From a virus: a stretch of 21,797 bases of DNA. Both the position numbers and the translations under genes were made by a program. The stretch lies in IMG/VR virus record IMGVR_UViG_3300006329_000033, positions 1 to 21,797 of that record, one strand, 5' to 3'. How positions within the stretch are numbered: position 1 is the stretch's first letter; the number at the start of each line of letters is the position of its first letter. The notes below the pieces were generated by a model. It had not been told where the DNA came from. It did no database searches and saw only the letters and a program-made list of their open reading frames with translations. Below are positions 5,485 through 15,906 of this stretch, piece by piece.

Positions 5485-6426
5485 CTATTTAAACTCACAC
5501 TCTACCATAATTTCAGTTAGAGCAGCAAGTAAATTTATCTCTTGATCAGCAACAAATGCTGATTGGTATTGAAATTTAGCAATAATTAATACTGCTTGTG
5601 GGATAGTTGCAGGTACTAGGTAAGCATATAAACTATCATAGATTGATCTGAATATATGAGAGGGTTCATTATCTAAATTATTAGAAACCCACTTCTTAAC
5701 TGTAGTAAATTCTCTTGATTTAAGAGCACTAGTCAATTGACTAAACTTAATCTCATTTAAACTTGCTAATATACCACTGTCTATTATACCACCAACAGCA
5801 TAGCGTTGACATTCATTAAGTGTTCTTCTCCAATCAGGAAAGAACTTAAGTATCAACTGTGGTAATACCTTCTCATCAAAATCTATATCCTCTTCTTTAA
5901 GAATAAACTTAAGACGTTCAAAGAATTGAGATGCTACCATCTTCTTATCAGTAGAAGGTATTGTAAAATCTATCACAGTACATCTAGAATGTAATGGTTC
6001 TAGAATCTTATTCTTATAGTTACATGTAAATATAAATCTACAGTTACCATGAAACTTTTCTATGTTTGCCCTCAATGCAAGTTGCACATCAGTGCTAGTG
6101 TTATCTGCTTCATCTACTATAACAACTTTATGTTGTGAATCAGAAGACAAAGACACAGTAGAAGCAAAGGTAGCAACCTTGTTTCTAACTGTATCAAGAT
6201 AACGTCCTTCATCAGAACCATTGATGATAATATAATCAACTTTTAGTTCTTCACATAATGCTCTGGCAACAGTTGTTTTACCAACACCTGCTGTACCATG
6301 TAAAAGCATATTAGTTACCTGACCTTGTTTAAGAAACTCTCTAAATGAGTTCTTAATACTCTCAGGTAAAATACAATCTTCAATTTTCTTTGGTCGATAC
6401 TTTTCAACCCAAATAAAGTCATTCAT
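5485..6426 (-). CDS. 44: gp44 clamp loader large subunit (AAA+ ATPase)
   Basis: gp44 is the ATP-hydrolysing part of the gp44/62 complex that opens and loads the gp45 clamp. The protein starts with the family's typical MNDFIWVEKYRPKKIEDCIL. It has Walker A GTAGVGKTT at residues 44-52, Walker B VIVDEAD at 102-108, sensor-type IFTCNYK around 132-138, and the SRC motif with the arginine finger at 147-149. The length of 313 residues is close to T4 gp44 (319). Its ATG overlaps the previous stop in a TAATG junction. Confidence 0.96.
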   Translation of the reverse strand: MNDFIWVEKYRPKKIEDCILPESIKNSFREFLKQGQVTNMLLHGTAGVGKTTVARALCEELKVDYIIINGSDEGRYLDTVRNKVATFASTVSLSSDSQHKVVIVDEADNTSTDVQLALRANIEKFHGNCRFIFTCNYKNKILEPLHSRCTVIDFTIPSTDKKMVASQFFERLKFILKEEDIDFDEKVLPQLILKFFPDWRRTLNECQRYAVGGIIDSGILASLNEIKFSQLTSALKSREFTTVKKWVSNNLDNEPSHIFRSIYDSLYAYLVPATIPQAVLIIAKFQYQSAFVADQEINLLAALTEIMVECEFK

Positions 6427-6626
6427 TAGTCAAAAATTCCATACGGTGTTAAGTCGTACTTTGTCACTTGTAGTGGTTCACCCTTAGGTGGTGTTGGTTG
6501 CCCTATCTTCTCTAAGATATCAGCAGGTATTTTCTTCATAGAAATGTCATAGGGTATAGGTGCATTTGCTACACATACCCTTATACATTCCCATTGTTCA
6601 TCAGTAAAGAAGTTGTTATGATACAT
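6426..6626 (-). CDS. Small hypothetical protein between gp45 and gp44
   Basis: This is a 66-residue soluble protein starting MYHNNFFTDEQWECIRVCVA and ending KYDLTPYGIFD. TAATG junctions join it to both gp45 and gp44, so it is firmly part of the replication operon. The N-terminal half looks helical; the second half is Pro/Lys-rich (IGQPTPPKGEP) and could be an extended peptide that binds a partner. No family is recognised. A role as an accessory factor of the clamp or loader would be a guess from position only. Confidence 0.75.
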   Translation of the reverse strand: MYHNNFFTDEQWECIRVCVANAPIPYDISMKKIPADILEKIGQPTPPKGEPLQVTKYDLTPYGIFD

Positions 6627-7288
6627 TAACCAAATGATGAATCAGGTTCTAATGCAATATAATATTCTAATGTATCATCTGCATTAATAAAACGAGCAAC
6701 CTTCTGACTTATCTCAACATTATAATTACCTGTCAACATTTTTATATTCTCTATCTTAAAGTTAAACTTAAATGGAACCTCAGAAGAACCAACCTCATAT
6801 GACATTGCATTAGAGGTAGCATCTGCTCTATCCTTACCAGTTAATAATACCTTTCCATCTTCAGATTCTAAACATAGGTCTGGGAAATTGTATACACGAG
6901 ATGCTTTAATCAATGTGTCTAATGTCTCGTATGGAAGTTTAAACTTAAATTGATATTGAGGTAATTGTATATCCTTTTCTGGTGGTTTGGTTATTACATC
7001 AGGATCAGCAAAGAAATACTTAACCTTTGATTTACCACTCTTAATGATCATATATGATTCAGTAGGAAATTCTAAAGAAGGACCATTGAATAAGGATACT
7101 CCAGATAGAAATCCTCTTAGATCATATATGGCAAATGGAGTAGGAAAATCCTCAGTAACCTCTGCCTTAGCAAAGATATTATTAGTCACAGAAATTGTAC
7201 TAATAACATTCCCTCTCTTAAAGTATATGGAATTGTTAATAGAACTGAAATTCTTGAGGATGTCTAATGTCTTGTCAGTTAGATTCAT
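6626..7288 (-). CDS. 45: gp45 sliding clamp
   Basis: gp45 forms the trimeric ring that tethers the phage DNA polymerase and also links gp55-RNA polymerase to late promoters. The 220 residues (T4: 228) begin MNLTDKTLDILKNFSSINNS, as in T4-like clamps, followed by repeated beta-strand and helix units (FAIYDLRGFLSGVSLFNGP, and LPYETLDTLIKASRVYNFPD in the second domain). The gene lies directly before the gp44 operon partners and 2 bases after the upstream gene. Identification rests on the fold pattern, the N-terminal similarity and the conserved 45-44-62-regA order. Confidence 0.92.
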   Translation of the reverse strand: MNLTDKTLDILKNFSSINNSIYFKRGNVISTISVTNNIFAKAEVTEDFPTPFAIYDLRGFLSGVSLFNGPSLEFPTESYMIIKSGKSKVKYFFADPDVITKPPEKDIQLPQYQFKFKLPYETLDTLIKASRVYNFPDLCLESEDGKVLLTGKDRADATSNAMSYEVGSSEVPFKFNFKIENIKMLTGNYNVEISQKVARFINADDTLEYYIALEPDSSFG

Positions 7289-7290
7289 AA

Positions 7291-9420
<2,130 letters not shown>

Positions 9421-9444
9421 TGTTTTTGTTTAATCTATGAGTTC

Positions 9445-9496
9445 ATTATAAAGGAGTGTACAATTAAATGCTATAATCATTGTGCCACTTTGTCAA
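9445..9496 (-). promoter_or_regulatory. Possible sigma-70 promoter elements before the AAA+ gene
   Basis: The minus strand carries a perfect -35 hexamer TTGACA (9491-9496), which with 17-base spacing faces a weak TAGCAT. It also carries a perfect -10 hexamer TATAAT (9445-9450), whose own -35 is weak. The two good boxes are too far apart to form one promoter. One of them probably starts an early transcript for the AAA+ gene and pebS. Confidence 0.4.
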
Positions 9497-9500
9497 CTGG

Positions 9501-11723
9501 TTATGCAACCATATCAACAAAGGATGATAACACTTTCTTATTGGTTGCTTTTGCCTTTAAATTTCTTTTAAATGCAGTACGTATTTGTGCTTTAGATGCA
9601 TTTTCTTTAACTTCAAATTCAGTTTCCCTATTTAAGTTAGTTGATGCAATACCATATAGAACACTATAACCACCAGGTTTTAGAATTGCTGACTTGTTCT
9701 TACTCCATGATCTCTTATCAGATTCAAGGTAGTTATTATCCTTAGTATAAGTATAATGGAATCTAGAAACATCACGTGACTCAACGATCCTTAGACCTAT
9801 AGTTGAAACACTAGGGAAATTATCTGTAAGGTTATCTAATAAGATTTTAGTTACATTTGAATTCCATGTCCAATCAGCACAAGGAGGATAGATTCTACCT
9901 ACCTTTCTATCACGTATCTGACAGTTCTGATGTAAACTTACTCTACCCCATCTCCATTGGTCTTCCCAATGTCTTTCTACTTTGTTTACTCTAGAAATAG
10001 TACATGATTCACCATCAGTTAAGAATACTGTATTGAGTTTAGAAACCTTATGCTTATTCAAAAACTCAGGAATAAGATCACGTAAAGCAACTATAGTTTC
10101 ATTTAATGGAGTACCAGAAAGATTTAAACCATATGGAATGAACTCAGGCATATGCTTCTGGAAAGAAGAAGCAAGTTTGAATAAATTTGAACAATCCTTT
10201 TCAAACTCTTTAGAAGTTCTAGATGAAGATAAGAAATTAAGCAAACGGAATTGTGGATTTAAGTAGAGAACATTCTCTTCCATATCAATTACTTCACTCA
10301 TATGCCAATTTCCTCTGTCATCCATTTCACTATGTTGCCATTCTTTTGGGCACTCATAAGTAAATCCATAAACCTCAAATGGAATCTGAACTTTCTTACA
10401 GAACCATACAAGATTTAATAACTGTTTTACAGTGTCTCCAATAACATTCTGCATAGATCCAGACCAATCTAATATAAAGATTAGTCCATGATTCTTACCC
10501 TCAGGTAAAACTGTTATCTTTTTGAAAAGATCCTCGTTGAATTTGTAAGTATGGAGTTTCGTTGTATCGAGTACTCCAGTCCTACTAACAGCAGCACGAG
10601 AATAAGCATCTGCAGATTTTCTACATTCAAATTCTTTAACAAGATAGTTTACTCCCTTACTTGATTCTCTTTTATATTGTACATATTCCTCTTGTAATTC
10701 TCTATCATATCTACTATATGTTAACCTAGTTTCATAACCATAACTTCTCATCTTTTCATCACCACCCTCTGCCCAATAGTTCTCCATGTATGAATGAACA
10801 CCTTCACATGGTACAACAATTTTATCTAAGTGTACTTTAGGGAAATCTAGATAAGTAGTTTCTCTAACAGTATCATTGATTAATTCCTTCTGATGATAAT
10901 CAAATGCTTCTTGTGTTTCAGAGTGTAGATCATCATCTTCACATTCTTCTCCACCACTCTTTTCATTACATGGTTCTTTTTCTTGCTCTTCTATCTTCTC
11001 AGAGTCGTCTGTACTGTCCTCAGAATCGTCTGTAAGGTCACTCTCATCTGATTCACTATCTGTTGTATCCATTGAGATACCATTTCCATCCATATTTTCT
11101 TCATGAGAATTAGGATTCTTTAAGTTGATCTCTATGTTCTGGTCTCTATTTGCCTTAATGAAATTACATATTTCTAATGATAATTCTAGAACTTCTTCAA
11201 ATGTTTCTACTTCTTTTACCTTATTAACAAGAACTTGCTCCTTCTCGTTGAATCTAATAACTTCAAATGCACCTAACTTGAAGTAAAGATTAATACGATC
11301 AATGAAACCAATGTCTTGTAAATCTCTAGATTGAATTTCAAAGAAATCTTTTACATGTAATTCTTTATATCCTTTATAGAAACTCTTAGATAAACCATTA
11401 TATCTTCTCTTCATTAACTTTTCAATTCTTGCATCCTCTATAACATTAACAAAATCTGGTGGAAGATTCTCATACTTTCCTTCCTTCCACACTTTTACTG
11501 GTGTGTATAATGCATGTCCTACTTCATGACCAACAAGCATATCATATACATTGTCAGATGCTTGCCACATAGGAAGAGTTAATACTCTTGTCTCTACATT
11601 GAAACATGCAGTAGGTACTTGCTTATGCTCTACTATCAAATTCTCAGTAGCAAGCAATTTAGCAAGATTATCTTTGACTTCAAGATGTTGTGAGTTCATG
11701 GTGCTTGTCGTATATGTTTCCAT
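9501..11723 (-). CDS. VWA-domain protein with zinc metallopeptidase motif (CobT-like)
   Basis: The N-terminal domain holds HEVGH at residues 66-70 and IEDARIEK at 95-102, a zincin-like HExxH plus downstream acidic pair as in VWA-linked putative metallopeptidases. Residues 208-272 are a very acidic Asp/Ser/Glu linker, as in CobT. The C-terminal VWA domain has a full metal-ion adhesion site: DWSGS at 418-422, SGTPLNE with T537, and FLTDGE with D569. With the adjacent AAA+ protein it forms an AAA+/VWA pair like CobS-CobT or MoxR systems. ATG at 11723 lies 13 bases after a GGAGG that is buried in a hairpin; ATG at 11699 is an alternative. Chelatase and peptidase roles are both possible; neither is proven. 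Confidence 0.85.
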   Translation of the reverse strand: METYTTSTMNSQHLEVKDNLAKLLATENLIVEHKQVPTACFNVETRVLTLPMWQASDNVYDMLVGHEVGHALYTPVKVWKEGKYENLPPDFVNVIEDARIEKLMKRRYNGLSKSFYKGYKELHVKDFFEIQSRDLQDIGFIDRINLYFKLGAFEVIRFNEKEQVLVNKVKEVETFEEVLELSLEICNFIKANRDQNIEINLKNPNSHEENMDGNGISMDTTDSESDESDLTDDSEDSTDDSEKIEEQEKEPCNEKSGGEECEDDDLHSETQEAFDYHQKELINDTVRETTYLDFPKVHLDKIVVPCEGVHSYMENYWAEGGDEKMRSYGYETRLTYSRYDRELQEEYVQYKRESSKGVNYLVKEFECRKSADAYSRAAVSRTGVLDTTKLHTYKFNEDLFKKITVLPEGKNHGLIFILDWSGSMQNVIGDTVKQLLNLVWFCKKVQIPFEVYGFTYECPKEWQHSEMDDRGNWHMSEVIDMEENVLYLNPQFRLLNFLSSSRTSKEFEKDCSNLFKLASSFQKHMPEFIPYGLNLSGTPLNETIVALRDLIPEFLNKHKVSKLNTVFLTDGESCTISRVNKVERHWEDQWRWGRVSLHQNCQIRDRKVGRIYPPCADWTWNSNVTKILLDNLTDNFPSVSTIGLRIVESRDVSRFHYTYTKDNNYLESDKRSWSKNKSAILKPGGYSVLYGIASTNLNRETEFEVKENASKAQIRTAFKRNLKAKATNKKVLSSFVDMVA

Positions 11724-11871
11724 TATAATAAGAAACCCTCCGCTTGGGAGGGTTAAGTAGACGGTTTATCAACTGTCCACGTCGTTTTTTAGCAGCACGT
11801 AATGCTTGCGGCTTCAAGGTACGCTTTTGCTGCTTCTTAGAGTGATGTTGCCAGTTCGGAAGTTGTGCCAT
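11680..11871 (-). CDS. Possible small basic protein (63 aa)
   Basis: The frame starts at ATG 11871 inside the end of gp46 and stops at 11680 inside the VWA gene. It begins MAQLPNWQHHSKKQQKR and is strongly basic (KPQALRAAKKRRGQ, LLNPPKRR), as expected for a nucleic-acid-binding peptide. It fills the otherwise empty 113 bases between the two large genes. Against it, there is no ribosome binding site, it overlaps both neighbours (35 and 44 bases), and the terminator-like hairpin lies inside it. If it is not real, this gap holds only the hairpin. Confidence 0.45.
   Translation of the reverse strand: MAQLPNWQHHSKKQQKRTLKPQALRAAKKRRGQLINRLLNPPKRRVSYYNGNIYDKHHELTTS
11726..11754 (-). terminator. 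Hairpin with U-rich tail after gp46
   Basis: The minus strand reads AACCCTCC-CAAGC-GGAGGGTT followed by TCTTATTATA: an 8-bp perfect stem with a 5-base loop and a moderately U-rich tail, consistent with a factor-independent terminator for the gp47-46 transcript. The 3' arm carries GGAGG 13 bases before the ATG of the VWA gene, so the same hairpin could hide that gene's ribosome binding site. Confidence 0.6.
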
Positions 11872-13588
11872 CGTACTGTTTGGGTTTAGAGAAATTCTTG
11901 TATTTCTTGAACTCTATCACATTATCAAACTTATCGACAATCTGTTCCCCCTTATGTGAGATAACAAACACATTGTTACCATCAGTGATATTATAGAGGA
12001 TCTTCATGAAGTCCATAGTACCATTGGTATCTAAAGAACTATCAAAGATTTCATCAAGGATCAGGATGTTTGTATTAACTGAGTTCTTAAGTTTAGCGAT
12101 CTCTCTCCATGTAAAGAGTAATGCTAAATCAATTCTCATCTTCTCTCCTTCAGAGAAGGAAGCATAAGAAAACTCATCTCTAAACCTTGACTTAATTGTC
12201 TCATTAAACATTTCATCGAGGTTAAAGTTGACATAGAACTCTAACTTCTGAAGGTATTTATTAATAAGATCATTCATTACAGGTAAGTATTTCTTAATAA
12301 TAGATGACTTAACTCCACCATCCTTAAGAAATTCAGATACTAATTGAAGATCAGATTGCTTCTGAATTATATCTCTTCTTAATATTTCCTTCTCTTGACC
12401 TTGTTCAATAACCTTTCTAAGTTTCTCCTTCTCTAGTTCAACAGCATCATCATTATTCTCTATAGATTTAATTTCCTTTTCTATCTCTTTAATCTTATTG
12501 TTCTTCCAATTAATATCAGCAAGAGTTTGTTTGACTTTAACCTGAGAATCCTTTATTAACTTTTGAATATCATTACGACTAGTCCATTCTTTATCAAGTT
12601 TATGTTGTTCAGATCCTATCTGATCTAATGCTTCATTTAATTTAGTGAGTTTATCTTCATCTTTATTAAGCATATTATCCTTAAGATCAGATCCTATACC
12701 TTGATGGCATGTAGGACATATCTTATTATCCTTGAAGAATTGAATCTCACTCTTCAAATCTTTCATCTTACTATTAAAGGTTATAGTAAACTCTCTTAAC
12801 TTACTCATTCTATCAGTAGGATCTTCAGTTTCTTCTAACTCAACACCCAAACTATCCATCTCTCTCATATCAAGTTCAACTTCATTTTGAGATGTGTTGA
12901 TCTCTTTTTGAAGAGTGTCTATAGATTCATTCCAATGAGATACATTACTATTACTTTGTTTCTTTAAATCATCTATTAATGTTCTTTGAACTGTTACCTT
13001 ATCTTTTAATAGAGACATTGCATTCTCTACATCATAGACCTGTTCTTTATTAACCTTAACTCTTTCCTTTAATATAGTATTCATTGTAGAGAATATTCTT
13101 ATGTCAAGTATATCTTCTATAACATCTCGTCTACCTGGTGCAGATAACTGCATGAAAGGAACAAAGGTACTTGATCCTAGTACAACTATCTGAGTAAATG
13201 ATTTATAGTTCATCTTTAGAACATTCTGTTCTAACCACTTCTGTTGATCAGCAGCAGCAGATGATTGATCTAATAATGTACCATTCTTATAAATTTCAAA
13301 TACATTTGGTTTTATTCCTCTTATTACTTTCCATTCTATTTTTCCAATAGTAAATTCTAACTCTACTTTACAATCTGCACAGTTAACTGTATTGACTAAT
13401 TGACTCTTATTAATTTTACGAAATGGTTTAGCAAATAATGAAAAGCATAGTGCATCTAAAATGGTTGATTTACCAGAACCATTTTCTCCAACGATCAGTG
13501 TTCTTTCATGACCATTTAAATTTACTTCAGTAAAGTTGTTTCCTGTACTCAGGAGGTTTTTCCATTTTATAGATTTAAATTCAATCAT
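11837..13588 (-). CDS. 46: gp46 recombination nuclease ATPase subunit (Rad50-like)
   Basis: gp46 and gp47 form the phage version of Rad50-Mre11, which resects DNA ends for recombination-dependent replication and host DNA breakdown. Walker A GENGSGKS is at residues 34-41. Long coiled-coil arms flank a zinc hook CPTC at 291-294. The ABC signature FSEGEK starts at 478, and Walker B ILILDEIFD lies at 508-516. The 583 residues compare with 560 in T4. It overlaps the DUF3110-like gene by 4 bases instead of following gp47 directly. Confidence 0.97.
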   Translation of the reverse strand: MIEFKSIKWKNLLSTGNNFTEVNLNGHERTLIVGENGSGKSTILDALCFSLFAKPFRKINKSQLVNTVNCADCKVELEFTIGKIEWKVIRGIKPNVFEIYKNGTLLDQSSAAADQQKWLEQNVLKMNYKSFTQIVVLGSSTFVPFMQLSAPGRRDVIEDILDIRIFSTMNTILKERVKVNKEQVYDVENAMSLLKDKVTVQRTLIDDLKKQSNSNVSHWNESIDTLQKEINTSQNEVELDMREMDSLGVELEETEDPTDRMSKLREFTITFNSKMKDLKSEIQFFKDNKICPTCHQGIGSDLKDNMLNKDEDKLTKLNEALDQIGSEQHKLDKEWTSRNDIQKLIKDSQVKVKQTLADINWKNNKIKEIEKEIKSIENNDDAVELEKEKLRKVIEQGQEKEILRRDIIQKQSDLQLVSEFLKDGGVKSSIIKKYLPVMNDLINKYLQKLEFYVNFNLDEMFNETIKSRFRDEFSYASFSEGEKMRIDLALLFTWREIAKLKNSVNTNILILDEIFDSSLDTNGTMDFMKILYNITDGNNVFVISHKGEQIVDKFDNVIEFKKYKNFSKPKQYDGTTSELATSL

Positions 13589-13839
13589 ACTTTAGGGGGA
13601 ATAATAATATCATCAGGGGTAACTACACAATATGTAAAACCTTTCTCTTCACATATTTGTAGAGCTATATCAGTTTCAACTTCAATGATTCTCATGTCGG
13701 GATAATCATCTGCCTTTAATAATTCAGCATGTCTCTCTGCATCTTCCTCCTCCTCAAACAGATACAAAACATTATTTGATCCAACGTTGGGAGCATATGC
13801 ACCTTGATCCTCTTTTCCTTTTACCGTTAAAATAAACAT
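13585..13839 (-). CDS. DUF3110-like small protein between gp47 and gp46
   Basis: The 84-residue protein resembles the DUF3110 family known from cyanobacteria: an N-terminal strand, then NNVLYLFEEEEDAERHAELL, then DYPDMRIIEVE, as in the family's pattern of reporting a value and flagging acidic ED-rich helices. It starts in a TAATG junction with gp47 and ends in an ATGA junction with gp46, so it is locked between the two nuclease subunits. The function of the family is unknown. A host origin is plausible, because the family is mostly cyanobacterial. Confidence 0.78.
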   Translation of the reverse strand: MFILTVKGKEDQGAYAPNVGSNNVLYLFEEEEDAERHAELLKADDYPDMRIIEVETDIALQICEEKGFTYCVVTPDDIIIPPKV

Positions 13840-14876
13840 TAATCTAGTTGAATTGCCTCTGTGTAGATAGAACTAACAATGGACTTGAGGTTATCCTTAG
13901 TAGGAAAATCAAGAACATCAATATAGTTTTCTAAGAAGCTTAATGTTCCTTCTATCTCAATGTCTCCAGTTGGGGACACTTCTTGTATAGTGTTGTCAAT
14001 AATTTTTAATTCATGTATCCCTATATTATAGAGACGTTCAATGAAATTGTCAAACTCACAATAGTTATCTTTCTGTTCAACTATCAGTTTTATAAACTTA
14101 TCTTTATATGGTTCTACATTAAGACACTCATAATTTTCCAAAGAATCATTATAGAATATCTTTTCAAACATATGACTAGGGTTATTAATAAACTTCAATC
14201 GCCTAGTTTTTGTATTATATAAATGGAATCCTCTCTTATCTCCATAGTCATTCCAGTATGTCTGATAAGGATTACCAAGATATCTTATGTTGCCATTACT
14301 AGATCTAGTATGGAAGTGACCAGAGTAAACGTTCTTAAACTTATCAAACCTTTCATAACTCATCCCATGATCCATAACAAATCCAGGATGTGCCTCGAAT
14401 CCTTTAAGTTCTAAGTGACCCATACATATCTCTGCCTTTGTATTTTCTATTTCATCAAAGGTCTCACTTTCATTCTCAAGACAGATCCAAGGTATAAAAC
14501 AAATATCTAAACCCTCTATATTAAGAGTAGTTGGTTTCTCTATACAATGTACATTGTCATATTGATTAAGAAGTAGATCAACAGCATTAATGTTTAACGT
14601 GTTCTTATAGTAGGCAGTATGATTACCAACCAACGAGTAAACAGTAATACCTAGATCAGCAAGTTTATCAAAATACTTCTCCTTTGCCCAGTTAAGAGTC
14701 CAGAAGTCAATGGTCTTTCTATTATCAAAGGTATCTCCAAGATCTAATAGTGTCTTAATTTTATTCTTTACAAGAGTAGGAAAGAATGTTTCCTCATAGA
14801 ACTTCTCCATATAGTCATGGAAAATCTGACTACTTTTACGTAATCCAAAGTGTTGATCAGTTATAATTCCTATCAT
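13839..14876 (-). CDS. 47: gp47 recombination nuclease subunit (Mre11-like)
   Basis: This is the metallophosphoesterase nuclease of the gp46/47 complex. The metal-binding motifs are in order: D7-x-H9 (ITDQHFG), LGDTFDNR with D48, GNH at 84-86, H154 (MGHLEL) and GHFH with H187 and H189. The length of 345 residues compares with 339 in T4. The start overlaps the gp55 stop by 4 bases. gp55 and gp47 are thereby expressed together, ahead of gp46. Confidence 0.96.
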   Translation of the reverse strand: MIGIITDQHFGLRKSSQIFHDYMEKFYEETFFPTLVKNKIKTLLDLGDTFDNRKTIDFWTLNWAKEKYFDKLADLGITVYSLVGNHTAYYKNTLNINAVDLLLNQYDNVHCIEKPTTLNIEGLDICFIPWICLENESETFDEIENTKAEICMGHLELKGFEAHPGFVMDHGMSYERFDKFKNVYSGHFHTRSSNGNIRYLGNPYQTYWNDYGDKRGFHLYNTKTRRLKFINNPSHMFEKIFYNDSLENYECLNVEPYKDKFIKLIVEQKDNYCEFDNFIERLYNIGIHELKIIDNTIQEVSPTGDIEIEGTLSFLENYIDVLDFPTKDNLKSIVSSIYTEAIQLD

Positions 14877-15337
14877 TGGCGGTATCTTTGTTCAAGTGAT
14901 GTTTTAATTCCTTCATACTCTTGACTATTTCCATAAGCATCAGCAGAGAATAGTTCATTATGACCTGACTTTTCAATCATCTTGTTCTTTATATCTACCT
15001 GTTTCTTTTCCTTCTGTATTCTACGTAAGAAAGCATAGTATATTATCTGAGTAAAATAAGCAAATGGATTCCTTGACTTCTCTGGATCGAAGTTATCAAT
15101 ATATGTAATACAATTTTCTATACCATCACCTATCATGTCATCTTTAAACATATAGTTGACAAAGTTTGGTTTATATGATAGATGTGTAGCAATCTTTAAG
15201 AAGCATTCACCTATGTATTTACTAACAGGAGGTTTCTTAGTTCCTTTTATTCTAGCAATTTCTACATGGTCTTTGTATTCAATAATTGCTGCTAAGAACT
15301 CTTTATTGTTAACATAATGTTCTTTTTTACTTGCCAT
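14873..15337 (-). CDS. 55: gp55 late-transcription sigma factor
   Basis: gp55 replaces the host sigma factor and recognises TATAAATA late promoters with the help of the gp45 clamp. The sequence follows T4 gp55: YVNNKEFLAAIIEYK near the start, KDDMIGDGIENCITYIDNFD at about 66-84 (T4: QEMIADGIEASIKGLHNFD), and NPFAYFTQIIYYAFLRRIQK, then KEKKQV. At 154 residues it is shorter than T4 gp55 (185); the C-terminus is reduced. Two exact late promoter boxes in this window give it local targets. A host-type promoter precedes the gene. Confidence 0.94.
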   Translation of the reverse strand: MASKKEHYVNNKEFLAAIIEYKDHVEIARIKGTKKPPVSKYIGECFLKIATHLSYKPNFVNYMFKDDMIGDGIENCITYIDNFDPEKSRNPFAYFTQIIYYAFLRRIQKEKKQVDIKNKMIEKSGHNELFSADAYGNSQEYEGIKTSLEQRYRQ

Positions 15338-15361
15338 TTACTATCTTGCTCTTGTCTGTCT

Positions 15362-15390
15362 ATCATAGCATATTTAGGGGTACTTGACAA
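15362..15390 (-). promoter_or_regulatory. Sigma-70-type promoter for gp55
   Basis: On the minus strand TTGTCA (15385-15390) and TATGAT (15362-15367) are separated by exactly 17 bases, about 25 bases upstream of the gp55 ATG. A further TTGACA lies at 15418-15423 with a weaker -10. Host polymerase could thus make the late sigma factor before late transcription begins. Confidence 0.65.
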
Positions 15391-15439
15391 GGGGATAGAA
15401 AGTGTGTATAATAACTGTGTCAACGGTTAAGGGATACAA

Positions 15440-15904
15440 CTAAGCTTTATCTGGGTCTTCTTTTTTAAACTCTAGACGTAAGACGTTCTCAAGATACTCC
15501 CTCGCCATATCAACTGATCCTATAAGACCAGTTTTATCATTTAATTCTAAACGACCTCCTTTTCTCTTTTGTGGGATAGGGGGTCTTGTCATATTTCCTT
15601 TTATTTTAGCAATCCTTTCCTCTTGATCTATTTTAGCCATAGTTCCCAAATAGAAACTACATACAGATGAATTTAATTCTGTCATACAAAGTATATCTTC
15701 TCCAAATATAGTAAACTCGTCCTCGTGTGTTATCTTATTCCAGTATTTAATTCTATAACCTTGTACTATTCCAGGTATATCTATTTCTTCTATCTCTAAT
15801 GGTTTATTAATTATAAGGTAATCTTCTTCGGGACACGCTTCTTTAACTAAGCAAAGTATTTCCTCACCGTTCTTAAATTTAATACTAGCGTAGAAGGAGT
15901 CCAT
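15440..15904 (-). CDS. Hypothetical protein downstream of uvsW (154 aa)
   Basis: The first 80 residues look like a small beta-barrel: FKNGEEILCLVKEA, then a YLIINKPLEIEEI strand, then EFTIFGEDILCMTEL, which is similar in rhythm to an Sm-like fold. The second part has a basic, Pro-rich linker (RPPIPQKRKGGR) and a C-terminal helix (MAREYLENVLRLEFKKE). It lies 2 bases after uvsW and about 100 bases before gp55, at the end of the UvsY-UvsW transcript. The Sm-like idea is inference from strand pattern only. No family name is recognised. Confidence 0.7.
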   Translation of the reverse strand: MDSFYASIKFKNGEEILCLVKEACPEEDYLIINKPLEIEEIDIPGIVQGYRIKYWNKITHEDEFTIFGEDILCMTELNSSVCSFYLGTMAKIDQEERIAKIKGNMTRPPIPQKRKGGRLELNDKTGLIGSVDMAREYLENVLRLEFKKEDPDKA

Positions 15905-15906
15905 AC

